This document shows, one piece after another, positions 56,095-64,000 of a stretch of 64,000 nt of DNA. The stretch's first letter is position 1, and every line of letters starts with the position of its first letter. The translations under genes and the position numbers were made by a program. The notes under the pieces are model-generated. The model ran no database searches, was not told the DNA's origin, and saw only the letters and a list, made by a program, of their open reading frames with translations. Source of the stretch: Methylocystis iwaonis (GTDB lineage Bacteria > Pseudomonadota > Alphaproteobacteria > Rhizobiales > Beijerinckiaceae); assembly GCF_027925385.1 (NCBI RefSeq), contig NZ_AP027142.1:3124501-3188500 (forward strand), read 5' to 3'.

Positions 56095-57608
56095 GCGATG
56101 CGCTTCTTTTCACAGGAAAAGACTGGAGCTTCGAGACGCTCCAGCATATTCACGACGCGGTCGAGGTCGTCGGCAAGGGCGAGCTCGGCCTCGATACTTT
56201 CCCCAATCAGATCGAAGTGATCACGGCCGAGCAGATGCTCGACGCCTATTCATCGACCGGCATGCCGCTGCTCTACCGGCATTGGTCGTTCGGCAAGCGC
56301 TTCGCTCAATATGAAGGGGTCTATCGCGCCGGCCTGCAAGGGCTCGCCTATGAGATCGTCATCAACGCCAATCCTTGCATCAGTTATGTGATGGAGGAAA
56401 ACAGCGCCACCATGCAGGCGCTGGTGATCGCTCACGCCGCCTTCGGCCATAATCACTTCTTCAAGAACAACTACCAGTTCCGCCAATGGACGGACGCCTC
56501 CGGCATCCTCGATTATCTCGCCTACGCCAAGAACTATATTGCAGCCTGCGAAGAGCGCTATGGCGAGCTGGAAGTCGAGCGGCTCCTCGACTCCGCCCAT
56601 GCGCTTGCGCCGCAAGGCGTCGATCGCTATCCGCGCAAGCGGCCGATTAGTCTTTCCGACGAAGAAAGGCGCGACCGCGACCGCCGCGAGGAGCACGAGC
56701 GGCTGTACGACGATCTCTGGCGCACCGTGCCGCGCGGCGCCGAGAAGACAAAGAAGAGCATCGACCACCAACGCGCGCTCTTGCGTCTCCCGCAGGAGAA
56801 CGTCCTTTATTTCCTCGAAAAGACCGCTCCCAGGCTGCAACCCTGGCAGCGCGAGGTGTTGCGCATCGTGCGCCTCATCGCCCAATATTTCTATCCGCAG
56901 CAACAAACCAAGGTCATGAACGAAGGCTGCGCGACCTATTGCCATTACCGCATCATGAACCGGCTGCACGAGAAGGGCCAGATCAGCGACGGCAGCTTCC
57001 TCGAATTCATCCATTCCCACAGCAACGCCATTCGACAGCCGACCGCGCATGATCCCTCCTATAGTGGGGTCAATCCTTACGCGCTCGGCTTCGACATGAT
57101 GTGCGATATTGCGCGCATCGTGCGCGAGCCCACCGAAGAGGATCGGCTGTGGTTCCCCGAGATTGCCGGCCGCAAGGATGAGATGGCGGTGCTCAAGGAG
57201 GTCTGGGCCAATTACCGCGACGACAGCTTCATCGCGCAGTTCCTCAGCCCGCATTTGATGCGCAAATGGCGGCTGTTCCACATCGTCGACGAGGAAGACG
57301 CGCCGAAGCTCAAAGTGGAAAAGATTCACAATGAGCGCGGCTATCACGATCTGAGGCGCGGCCTCGCCGCCGAATATGAGGTCGGCCGGCACGCGCCGGA
57401 TATTCAGGTGGTCGACGTGGATCTCGCGGGCTCCCGCAAGCTCGTGCTGCATCACCGCGTGTTTTCCGGCAAGCTGCTCGACGTCGTCGACGCCGCGCTG
57501 GTCCTGCGCCATCTCACTTTGCTCTGGGGCTATGACGTTCTGCTCGAAGAGGTCGACGCGACGACGAATGAAGTGCTAAAGGCGCATCTGGCGTCGCCCG
57601 ACCAGTAA
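56091..57608 (+). CDS. SpoVR-family protein
   Basis: The 505-residue protein has the N-terminal DWSFETLQHIHDAVEVVGKG, the central NPCISYVMEENSATMQALVI, HAAFGHNHFFKNNYQF, and FYPQQQTKVMNEGCATYCHY blocks of SpoVR/YcgB. B. subtilis SpoVR takes part in spore cortex formation; the Gram-negative role is less clear. The histidine-rich motifs suggest metal binding. It starts in ATGA overlap with the yeaH-type gene, so it is translationally coupled to it. Confidence 0.95.
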   Translation: MSDALLFTGKDWSFETLQHIHDAVEVVGKGELGLDTFPNQIEVITAEQMLDAYSSTGMPLLYRHWSFGKRFAQYEGVYRAGLQGLAYEIVINANPCISYVMEENSATMQALVIAHAAFGHNHFFKNNYQFRQWTDASGILDYLAYAKNYIAACEERYGELEVERLLDSAHALAPQGVDRYPRKRPISLSDEERRDRDRREEHERLYDDLWRTVPRGAEKTKKSIDHQRALLRLPQENVLYFLEKTAPRLQPWQREVLRIVRLIAQYFYPQQQTKVMNEGCATYCHYRIMNRLHEKGQISDGSFLEFIHSHSNAIRQPTAHDPSYSGVNPYALGFDMMCDIARIVREPTEEDRLWFPEIAGRKDEMAVLKEVWANYRDDSFIAQFLSPHLMRKWRLFHIVDEEDAPKLKVEKIHNERGYHDLRRGLAAEYEVGRHAPDIQVVDVDLAGSRKLVLHHRVFSGKLLDVVDAALVLRHLTLLWGYDVLLEEVDATTNEVLKAHLASPDQ

Positions 57609-57631
57609 GGCGCGCGCCCTCACGAGGGAAA

Positions 57632-58114
57632 ATGTCGACCTTTCGCGCTGAACTTCCGCCCGGCCTCTGGGAGCGCTGGATTTCGCATTCGGCTGATTTG
57701 CTCAATTCCTATCACAAGGCCACGGGCCGCGATCTCATGCCACGCGGCGGCGGCGCCCACGCGGAGGCTGAGCGCCTGCTCGCCGCGCCATTCGTCGTCG
57801 TCTCGCATGGGACCGAGGCCGACCCTATCCTCAACTACGGCAATCGCGTCGCGCTGGCGCTGTGGGAGATGTCTCCCATGCAACTGATCGCGACGCCGTC
57901 GCGTCTGACCGCAGAAGCGCCGCTGAGGGAAGCGCGCGAGCAGTTTTTGGCGCAAGCCGCGCGCGACGGCTTTGTGCACGGCTATGAGGGCGTGCGCATC
58001 AGCGCGACCGGCCGCCGCTTCCATATCGCCAACGCCACGATTTGGAACGTGACGGACAACGCCGGCCATCCCGCCGGGCAGGCGGCGACTTTCGCGCGAT
58101 GGACTTTTCTGTGA
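57632..58114 (+). CDS. MEKHLA-domain protein
   Basis: The 160-residue protein resembles the MEKHLA domain, a PAS-like small-ligand or light/redox-sensing fold first seen at the C-terminus of plant HD-ZIP III factors. Conserved text is FVVVSHGTEADPILNYGNRV, ALALWEMSPMQLIATPSRLT and YEGVRISATGRRFHIANATI. It lies 23 bases after spoVR and is probably cotranscribed with it. No membrane segment is present. The ligand is unknown. Confidence 0.87.
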   Translation: MSTFRAELPPGLWERWISHSADLLNSYHKATGRDLMPRGGGAHAEAERLLAAPFVVVSHGTEADPILNYGNRVALALWEMSPMQLIATPSRLTAEAPLREAREQFLAQAARDGFVHGYEGVRISATGRRFHIANATIWNVTDNAGHPAGQAATFARWTFL

Positions 58115-58134
58115 GAGATTGACGCTCGGGAATC

Positions 58135-58210
58135 GTCATTGCGAGCGAAGCAATCCAGGGCCGCCGTGGCTGCCCTGGATTGCTTCGTCGCTTTGCTCCT
58201 CGCAATGACG
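58135..58210. repeat. Extragenic repeat ATTGCGAGCG type after the MEKHLA gene
   Basis: A clean inverted pair: GTCATTGCGAGCGAAGCAAT and its complement ATTGCTTCGTCGCTTTGCTC then CTCGCAATGAC. It lies between convergent genes and could act as a bidirectional transcription barrier. A further TCCCCGCGAAAGCGGG hairpin lies at 58234-58250. Confidence 0.8.
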
Positions 58211-58300
58211 AAAATAGCAGCTCGCCGACTGTCATCCCCGCGAAAGCGGGAAATCCAGAGCAGCAACGCAACGCGCGGGAGTTTCCTTCGCTCGGGCTCA

Positions 58301-61300
58301 TCACAGAGACCCCAGCAAGTCCTGCAGCGCGTCGAGCCCCGCGGGCTTGGTGAGCTGGCGGTCGAAGCCCGCTTCTCTGGCGCGGTCCCGTATCTGGTCC
58401 TGCCCCCATCCCGTCAGCGCGACAAGCGTGATGCGGGCGCTATTCGGCAGCGCGCGAATACGCCGCGCGGTCTCATATCCGTCCATGCCGGGCATGCCGA
58501 GATCGAGGAAGACCAGCTCGGGCTCGAACGCCTTCACAGCCTCGACGCCGTCTAGGCCGCTGTAGGCGACGCGCACGTCGGCGCCGAATGTCTCCAGAAA
58601 CATCACGAGGCTGTCTGCGACGTCGTGGTCGTCGTCGATGACAAGGATGCGCCTTGCGCCGCTCGCTTCAACTCCGGTCGTCGCCGGCATAGGGGCCTCC
58701 GAACTTTGATTTGTGCCGATGGGCAGACGCACGAGGAAGACGCTGCCGCGGCCCAGGCCGTCGCTATGCGCCTCCACGGTTCCCCCATGCAATCGCAGCA
58801 GGCTTTTCACCAGGGCGAGCCCGATCCCGAGACCGCCTTGCGCGCGGCCCAGAGAGCGATCGACCTGCGTGAAGAGATCGAAAACGCGCGGCAGCATTTC
58901 CGGCGGTATGCCGACGCCGCTGTCGCGCACGGCGATCGCCGCCTCCCTGCCGCGACGCTCGGCGACAAGCTCGATGATCCCGCCCTGCTCCGTGTATTTC
59001 GCCGCATTGTTGAGGAGGTTGGTGAAGACCTGCGCGAGGCGCACCGGATCGGCGTCGAGCTCCATAGGTTCGCTGGGCAGCTCGACCTTCAGCTCGTGGC
59101 CGCCGGCGTCGATCATCGGCTGCGCCGTCTCGATCGCATGCCGTAAGACCTCGCCAAGATCGATGCGGCGCTTCTTGAGTTCGATCTTGCCGCGCGTGAT
59201 GCGCGACACCTCGAGCAGATCGTCGACGAGGCGAATAAGGTGCTCGACCTGCCGGTCCACCATCGAGAGCAGGGTGAGATCGCGTTTTCCCTTCGTCGTC
59301 TCCCCCACGTCGTGGCGTAGAATATGGACGGCGTTGCGAATGGGCGCCAGCGGATTGCGCAGCTCATGCGCAAGAGTCGCGAGGAATTCGTCCTTCCGTC
59401 GATCTGCGGCTTTGAGGGCATCCTCTGCGCGCTTACGCGCCGTTATGTCACGGCTCACCGTCGCGAGGCCGATCCGCGCGCCGGCCTCATCTCTCAGAAC
59501 GAAGACGTTATAAAGCATCCATAAGGCTTCGCCGGTCTTGAAGTGGCGGAAGCGGATTTCGACATTGGCGTGGTCGTCGCGCATCAGGCACGCGTGAAAC
59601 TCGTTGAAAACGAAGGCGCGATCTTCGGGAAAGAAGTAATCCTGAATGGGCGTGTGCGGCGCCTTCTCTCTCTCCAAGCCAACCAGTCTCGCGCCGGCGG
59701 GGTTGATGTAGAGCGGCTCGAATTCGAGGCTGCAAATGCCGATGAATTCCATGCTCTGTTCGGCAAGCGACACGAACTTTTGACGCTCCGCCTCGGCGCG
59801 CTTTCGTTCCGTCACGTCCTGAGCGGTGCCGACCATGCGGATCGGTCGACCATTCTCGAAAAACACCGCGCCTGTCGTCGCGATCCAACGCTCCGCTTGG
59901 TCGGGTCTCGCCAGACGATATTCGAGAGAGAGACTCCCGCCGCTTTCGGGATCGAGCGAGCGCTCCACCGCGTGTTGCACGCGTTCTCGATCAGCGGCGT
60001 GAACGCCCTGCAGGAACAGGGCGTAGCTCACCGTAGCGCCGGCGGGCAAATTCCATTTCTTGCGCAGCCAATCGTCCCAGATCAGCTCGTCGCTTTCGAT
60101 GCGCCATTCGTAGATGCCGACGTTGCCCGAACTCAAAGCGAGCTGCAGGCGGAATTCACTTTCGCGCAACGCCTCCTGCGCGCGGGCGCGTTCGCAAGCG
60201 GCCCAGACACGCTCTCCGACTTCCTGAATCAAGGCGATCTCGAAAGGCGTCCATGCGCGCGGCGCGCCATGCTGTGCGCAGAGGGCGCCGACCCATTGCC
60301 CCTGCTTCGTGAGCACGGCGCAGAGCAATGCGGCGACGCCTGTCGATCGCAGGCGCTCCTTCTCTGAGGCGCTGAGACGTTCGTCCCTTGAAATATCCTC
60401 AGTGGCGAAAGCTTCTCCGCTCTGAAACGCCGCAAGCGCCGCCACGCCCAGTGACGCGATCGGCGTCCTGCCGGCGCAGGGCCCCGCACCCGCCGAACTG
60501 CGAATGACGAGCTCCTCGCCTTCTATATCCGCGTAGAAAACCCGCTCGACTCGCAGATACTCGGCGAGAAGCCTGCAACCCGTCTCCTGGATTTTTCGAG
60601 GGTCGGCGATCTGGCGCAACGCGTCCGCGCATTTCAGCAGGAAGGCCTGGCGCTCCTCGCCTTTGCGGAGCGCGCCTTCGACCTGTCTTTGAAGGCTGAT
60701 GTCCTGAACCACGGTCACGGCGCTCGGCTTCTCCTTGCCCGGCGTCCGTATCGAGGTCGCCGTGACCCGCGCCCAAAAATGCGTGCCGTCCTTGCGCAGG
60801 CAGCGCTTCTCGGCGTCATATGCGGCGGTTTCGCCGCGTTTCATCCGAGTGAGCCGTTCCCAATGCCCCGCGCGATCGTCAGGATAGGTGAAGTCGCCGA
60901 AGGGCCGTCCGACAAGCTCGGATATGTCATAACCGAGCATATTGGCCAAGGTTTCATTGACGCGCAGCAACCGGCCTGTTTCGAGATCGCCTTGCGCCAT
61001 CCCAACGCCGGCGCGCTCGAACATCGCGCGGAACTGCGCCTCGCTGTCGCGCACAGCGGCGTCGCAGGCCAGTGAAGCGGCGTGTCTGCTTCGTGTAAGG
61101 ATCGCCCCGCCCTCGGTCAGCGGCGAGTGTTTCGCTTCGACGACGAAAGCTTGCCCCTCCTCCCCCGAGCCGTCGAGATATTCGATCGTGATCTCGCCGG
61201 CGGCTCCGCCGGCGATGGCCTCCAATCCGTCGAGCAATCTGCGGCCGTCCGAGCCTTGTGGAGAAGCGCCGAAAGCCTCGAAGAGATTGCAGCCGATCTG

Positions 61301-61528
61301 CACCGGAGCGCCAAGGAGGGTGGGCGTCGCATTGCGGGCCCATTTTTCGTTTATCGCAACGATAACGCCCGATCGATCGACGGCCAGGCATTCCTGAGGC
61401 AGCAGGTCGAGAAAGGGGACGAGAACGGCTTCAATTGCCACGCCCTTATCGACAGCGTTTTTCTGGAATATCAAATCGAGAGCTCCGGCTTGCCGCATCC
61501 GTGCCTTCTTAAATTCATAGCGCTTCAA
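58301..61528 (-). CDS. Hybrid sensor kinase: PAS-PAS-GAF-PAS-PAS-HisKA-HATPase-REC
   Basis: The 1075-residue protein has no membrane segment. PAS-like domains are at about 40-150 (ECLAVDRSGVIVAINEKWAR) and 165-285 (FRAMFERAGVGMAQGDLETG). A GAF region lies at about 300-450 (RVERVFYADIEGEELVIRSS). Two more PAS regions span 460-580 and 590-705. The phosphorylated histidine is in FLATLAHELRNPLAPIRNAV near 715. The ATPase domain has LLNNAAKYTEQGG and GGLGIGLALVKSLL. The C-terminal receiver has VIDDDHDVADSLV and the aspartate in LVFLDLGMPGMDG. It is divergent from the fixL-like gene, 341 bases away. Confidence 0.92.
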   Translation of the reverse strand: MKRYEFKKARMRQAGALDLIFQKNAVDKGVAIEAVLVPFLDLLPQECLAVDRSGVIVAINEKWARNATPTLLGAPVQIGCNLFEAFGASPQGSDGRRLLDGLEAIAGGAAGEITIEYLDGSGEEGQAFVVEAKHSPLTEGGAILTRSRHAASLACDAAVRDSEAQFRAMFERAGVGMAQGDLETGRLLRVNETLANMLGYDISELVGRPFGDFTYPDDRAGHWERLTRMKRGETAAYDAEKRCLRKDGTHFWARVTATSIRTPGKEKPSAVTVVQDISLQRQVEGALRKGEERQAFLLKCADALRQIADPRKIQETGCRLLAEYLRVERVFYADIEGEELVIRSSAGAGPCAGRTPIASLGVAALAAFQSGEAFATEDISRDERLSASEKERLRSTGVAALLCAVLTKQGQWVGALCAQHGAPRAWTPFEIALIQEVGERVWAACERARAQEALRESEFRLQLALSSGNVGIYEWRIESDELIWDDWLRKKWNLPAGATVSYALFLQGVHAADRERVQHAVERSLDPESGGSLSLEYRLARPDQAERWIATTGAVFFENGRPIRMVGTAQDVTERKRAEAERQKFVSLAEQSMEFIGICSLEFEPLYINPAGARLVGLEREKAPHTPIQDYFFPEDRAFVFNEFHACLMRDDHANVEIRFRHFKTGEALWMLYNVFVLRDEAGARIGLATVSRDITARKRAEDALKAADRRKDEFLATLAHELRNPLAPIRNAVHILRHDVGETTKGKRDLTLLSMVDRQVEHLIRLVDDLLEVSRITRGKIELKKRRIDLGEVLRHAIETAQPMIDAGGHELKVELPSEPMELDADPVRLAQVFTNLLNNAAKYTEQGGIIELVAERRGREAAIAVRDSGVGIPPEMLPRVFDLFTQVDRSLGRAQGGLGIGLALVKSLLRLHGGTVEAHSDGLGRGSVFLVRLPIGTNQSSEAPMPATTGVEASGARRILVIDDDHDVADSLVMFLETFGADVRVAYSGLDGVEAVKAFEPELVFLDLGMPGMDGYETARRIRALPNSARITLVALTGWGQDQIRDRAREAGFDRQLTKPAGLDALQDLLGSL

Positions 61529-61869
61529 TTGCCTAACCGAGATTTAAAGAAAAGCGCCACCTAAACTTTCGGATATTGCAGGATCAATGCGCCCATCTAA
61601 GTGTTTTTCCTTAGTTTGGGGAACTAGCAGCGTAGTGTAAAACCGTCGGCGTTACGCAGAAATTTCGAGGTGGCGCCTGTCAGGACCGCATCCGACCGCC
61701 CCACCATGCAAGCCTCTTTTTGCGCGACAACACCCGGGATAGAGTGCCACCGTTCGTCGAAAATACCGGTTTCCAAGCAAAACCCTTGCGCTTATCGAGA
61801 GGTTTTCACCATGCGGTCGGGCACACTCTGCTGTTTGCAACGCGCAGCGCCGGCGCGCCTCTTTCTCCG
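61529..61869. other. Divergent promoter region between two sensor kinase genes
   Basis: The 341 bases separate the hybrid kinase and the fixL-like gene and must hold both promoters. Base composition is richer in A and T from 61529 to 61640. No FixK-type box (TTGAT-N4-ATCAA) or sigma-54 box was seen. An upstream in-frame extension of the fixL-like gene reaches 61720 but gives no homologous text. Confidence 0.45.
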
Positions 61870-63369
61870 ATGAGCACGCGCGGCCGTCACTTTTTTCAGT
61901 GGCTCACGAAAGACGGGCGAAGCGTCGCCTCGGCTTTTACCCAGCCCTTGCCGGTCCGGCTGCTGATCGCCACGCTCGCGGTGGCGATTGCGACAGCGCT
62001 GCGCTTCGCGATTCAGCCGATCCTCGGAGAGGCCGTTCCCTATGCAACCTATTACTTGGCAGTAGAAGCCTCGGCTTTGCTGGGCGGATGGATTGTCGGC
62101 CTTCTCGCAATGCTCGCGAGCGCATTCCTGGCCCATCTCTTGTTTGCGCCCATCGCTTCCGATCGCGCGCAAATGGGACTCGCGCTTTTCCTGGCGAGCT
62201 GCGCGTCCCTCTGCCTCCTCACCGGGGTTTTTCGTTGCATATTCAAAGATAAGGGGGTCGCGTTTGCCGCTGTTGCGCCGCTCGCGTGGCAGACGGAGCC
62301 GCGGCCGCGTGCGGGGGCGATCGACGCGGCGCAAGACGGCGTTCTGATAATGGATAGCGAAGGCCGTATCCTTTCGGCGAACCGCGCGGGCGCAGCGATG
62401 TTCGCCTATCCCGCCGATGAGATAATCGGCGCGACGGCGCAGACCCTCTTCGATTTGCCCGCTGGCCTCGAATCTCCTTTGATTGGACGCGCCCCTGGCC
62501 TTAGCATGACGGAGCGAACCGCAATCAAAGGCCGACGCAAGAACGGCGCGCGTTTTTCAGCCGAGCTCACGCTCGAAGAAATGGATTTCGACGGCAACAG
62601 GCTTTTTGTCGCCATTGTAACGGACGTGACGGATCGCAGAAACATGGAGCGAGAGGTCGACGCGCAGCACGCCAGCCGCCTGGACGCCATCGGCGCTCTC
62701 GCGGCGGCGCTCGCGCATGAGATCAACCAGCCGCTCGCTGCAAGCGCCACCTATATGCGCGTCGCGCGGCGTCTTCTGCAAAAATCGGAGCTAGATTGCA
62801 GCAATGTTCTAGCTGTTCTCGACAAGGCGACGGCGCAGACGCTGCGGGCCGGGCGTATCGTTTTGAATTTGAAAGACCTCGTGCGTCGCGAGGAACCGGA
62901 TAAGACATTGCTGAGCATGCACGCGCTTATCTCCGCGGCGCGTGAGGCGTTCCTGTCGGACGGCGCGCCAGCCGGATTCGTCATCGACCTCTCCTGCGCC
63001 GCCAAAAACGACCGGATTTTGGCCGATCGGGCGCAGCTCGGGCAGGTGTTCGCCAGCTTGATGCACAACGCCAATGAAGCGATGCAACTGAACGAAATTG
63101 CTCAACTCCTGATTGCGACGAGCAATCCAGATGATAAGACCATTCGTGTGGATGTCGCCGACAGAGGTTGCGGGCTGCCGGACTCCTCAGAAGAAGGCTG
63201 TTTCGATTTGTTTACGACGACCAAAGTGAGGGGAATGGGCGTGGGGCTGTCTATTTCGAAATCGATCATCGAGGCCCACGATGGGCGCATATGGGCAATG
63301 CCGAACGCCGGCGGCGGAGCCGTCTTCAGCTTCACATTGCCTTTGCAAGACTCGGGTCTCGATTCATGA
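61870..63369 (+). CDS. fixL: FixL-type membrane PAS sensor histidine kinase
   Basis: The 499-residue protein starts with a KdpD/DUF4118-like membrane region (LLIATLAVAIATALRFAIQP, ATYYLAVEASALLGGWIVGL, LASAFLAHLLFAPIASDR). A PAS domain follows at about 140-250 (AAQDGVLIMDSEGRILSANR). The histidine is in AALAHEINQPLAASATYM near 284, typical of the FixL/NtrB-like HisKA class. The ATPase part is GCGLPDSSEEGCFDLFTTTK and MGVGLSISKSIIEAHDG. Whether the PAS domain binds heme could not be read. It overlaps fixJ by ATGA and surely phosphorylates it. ATG 61870 is used. Confidence 0.88.
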   Translation: MSTRGRHFFQWLTKDGRSVASAFTQPLPVRLLIATLAVAIATALRFAIQPILGEAVPYATYYLAVEASALLGGWIVGLLAMLASAFLAHLLFAPIASDRAQMGLALFLASCASLCLLTGVFRCIFKDKGVAFAAVAPLAWQTEPRPRAGAIDAAQDGVLIMDSEGRILSANRAGAAMFAYPADEIIGATAQTLFDLPAGLESPLIGRAPGLSMTERTAIKGRRKNGARFSAELTLEEMDFDGNRLFVAIVTDVTDRRNMEREVDAQHASRLDAIGALAAALAHEINQPLAASATYMRVARRLLQKSELDCSNVLAVLDKATAQTLRAGRIVLNLKDLVRREEPDKTLLSMHALISAAREAFLSDGAPAGFVIDLSCAAKNDRILADRAQLGQVFASLMHNANEAMQLNEIAQLLIATSNPDDKTIRVDVADRGCGLPDSSEEGCFDLFTTTKVRGMGVGLSISKSIIEAHDGRIWAMPNAGGGAVFSFTLPLQDSGLDS

Positions 63370-63992
63370 ATAGTCACAAGGTCGTTCACGTCATCGACGA
63401 CGACGCCGCCGTGCGCGACGCCGTCGGGCTTCTGCTGAGCACGGAAGGCTATAAGGTCCACGCCTATCCTTCTGCGCCGGCCTTTCTCAAGACGGCCGCC
63501 GCCCAGGGCGAGGGCTGTGTGGTCACTGACGTTCGCATGCCGGAGATGAACGGCATCGAGCTTATCGCCAAGATGAAGGAAGAGAAGATTTCGATTCCGG
63601 TCATCGTGCTGACCGCACATGCGGACGTGCCCTTGGCGGTCGAGGCGATGAAGCTCGGAGCCGTCGATCTCCTCGAAAAGCCTTTCGAGGATGAAGCCCT
63701 GCTCGCCGCCGTCGACGCCGCGCTGGAACGCCGTAACGCCGAGGAATCGCGCTCGCGCGAGTCGATCGCCATCAAGAACCGGCTCGCGACCCTCACCCGG
63801 CGCGAAAACGAAATTCTGGCCGGTCTGCTGAAAGGGCTTTCGAACAAGGTGATCGCCCATGATCTCGGCATCAGCATCCGCACCGCCGAGGTCCATCGCG
63901 CCAATATCATGGCCAAGATGCGCGCCGGCAATCTAGCGGAGCTCGTCAAGATGGCGCTGGCGGCGGAGCCCCCTAAGTCCGACTCCGAATAA
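63366..63992 (+). CDS. fixJ: FixJ-type response regulator (REC + LuxR HTH)
   Basis: The 208-residue regulator has the acidic pocket VVHVIDDDAAVRDAVGLLLS, the phosphorylated aspartate in CVVTDVRMPEMNGIELI near 54, the lysine in DLLEKPFEDEALL, and a GerE/LuxR helix-turn-helix (LTRRENEILAGLLKGLSNKV, IRTAEVHRANIMAKMRA). In rhizobia FixJ activates fixK and nif genes under low oxygen; the target here is unknown. It is translationally coupled to the fixL-like gene and is complete at the right edge of the window. Confidence 0.93.
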   Translation: MNSHKVVHVIDDDAAVRDAVGLLLSTEGYKVHAYPSAPAFLKTAAAQGEGCVVTDVRMPEMNGIELIAKMKEEKISIPVIVLTAHADVPLAVEAMKLGAVDLLEKPFEDEALLAAVDAALERRNAEESRSRESIAIKNRLATLTRRENEILAGLLKGLSNKVIAHDLGISIRTAEVHRANIMAKMRAGNLAELVKMALAAEPPKSDSE

Positions 63993-64000
63993 GCAAGGCT

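Overview
The window is GC-rich alphaproteobacterial chromosome. The best guess is the order Hyphomicrobiales, near the Methylocystis/Methylosinus/Beijerinckiaceae group. That placement is inferred from the hopanoid side-chain genes (hpnG, hpnH), an intracellular PHB depolymerase, a long-chain polyprenyl diphosphate synthase, PleC/DivJ-type and FixL/FixJ-type regulators, and dense mosaics of extragenic palindromic repeats. No methane oxidation gene lies in the window, so the genus is not settled. No rRNA, tRNA or CRISPR was found.

Layout. 1-583 holds the start of a DUF815 AAA+ ATPase. 711-3541 holds two unrelated IS4-superfamily insertion sequences side by side; the second has a full-length twin at 44710-45999. 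4.3-13 kb carries hpnG/hpnH, a large membrane coiled-coil protein, an L,D-transpeptidase, a GNAT protein, a TrmN6-like methyltransferase and polyprenyl diphosphate synthase. 13-21 kb carries an S9 oligopeptidase, an O-acetylhomoserine sulfhydrylase-type enzyme and three cobalamin genes (cobP, cbiD, cobD) separated by repeats and a PEBP-like gene. 21-28 kb carries phaZ, a divergent WcbI/GSCFA pair, lpdA and membrane proteins. 28-33 kb has two tiny paralogous exported proteins (one or both easily missed by gene callers), a lipoprotein L,D-transpeptidase, an HDAC-like deacetylase, a 495-residue coiled-coil protein, rpmJ and queC. 33-46 kb has a PleC/DivJ-type kinase, a GST-UDG-kdsA run with touching reading frames, a His/Gly/Tyr-rich exported protein, queF, eno and valS. 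46-52 kb has polA and the dTDP-sugar genes rfbB-rfbC-rfbA. 52-64 kb has the prkA-yeaH-spoVR-MEKHLA cluster, then a 1075-residue hybrid kinase divergent from a FixL/FixJ-type pair.

Most genes are ordinary housekeeping or envelope genes in short operons. The most unusual points are these. All three IS insertions sit in one 9-base target, CGCTTCGCG, inside the same palindromic extragenic repeat. The two micro-proteins at 28067-28484 share a C-terminal DFCFGYA-x-C motif. At least six repeat families are nested within one another between genes. The functional calls come from reading translated motifs; no database search was run.
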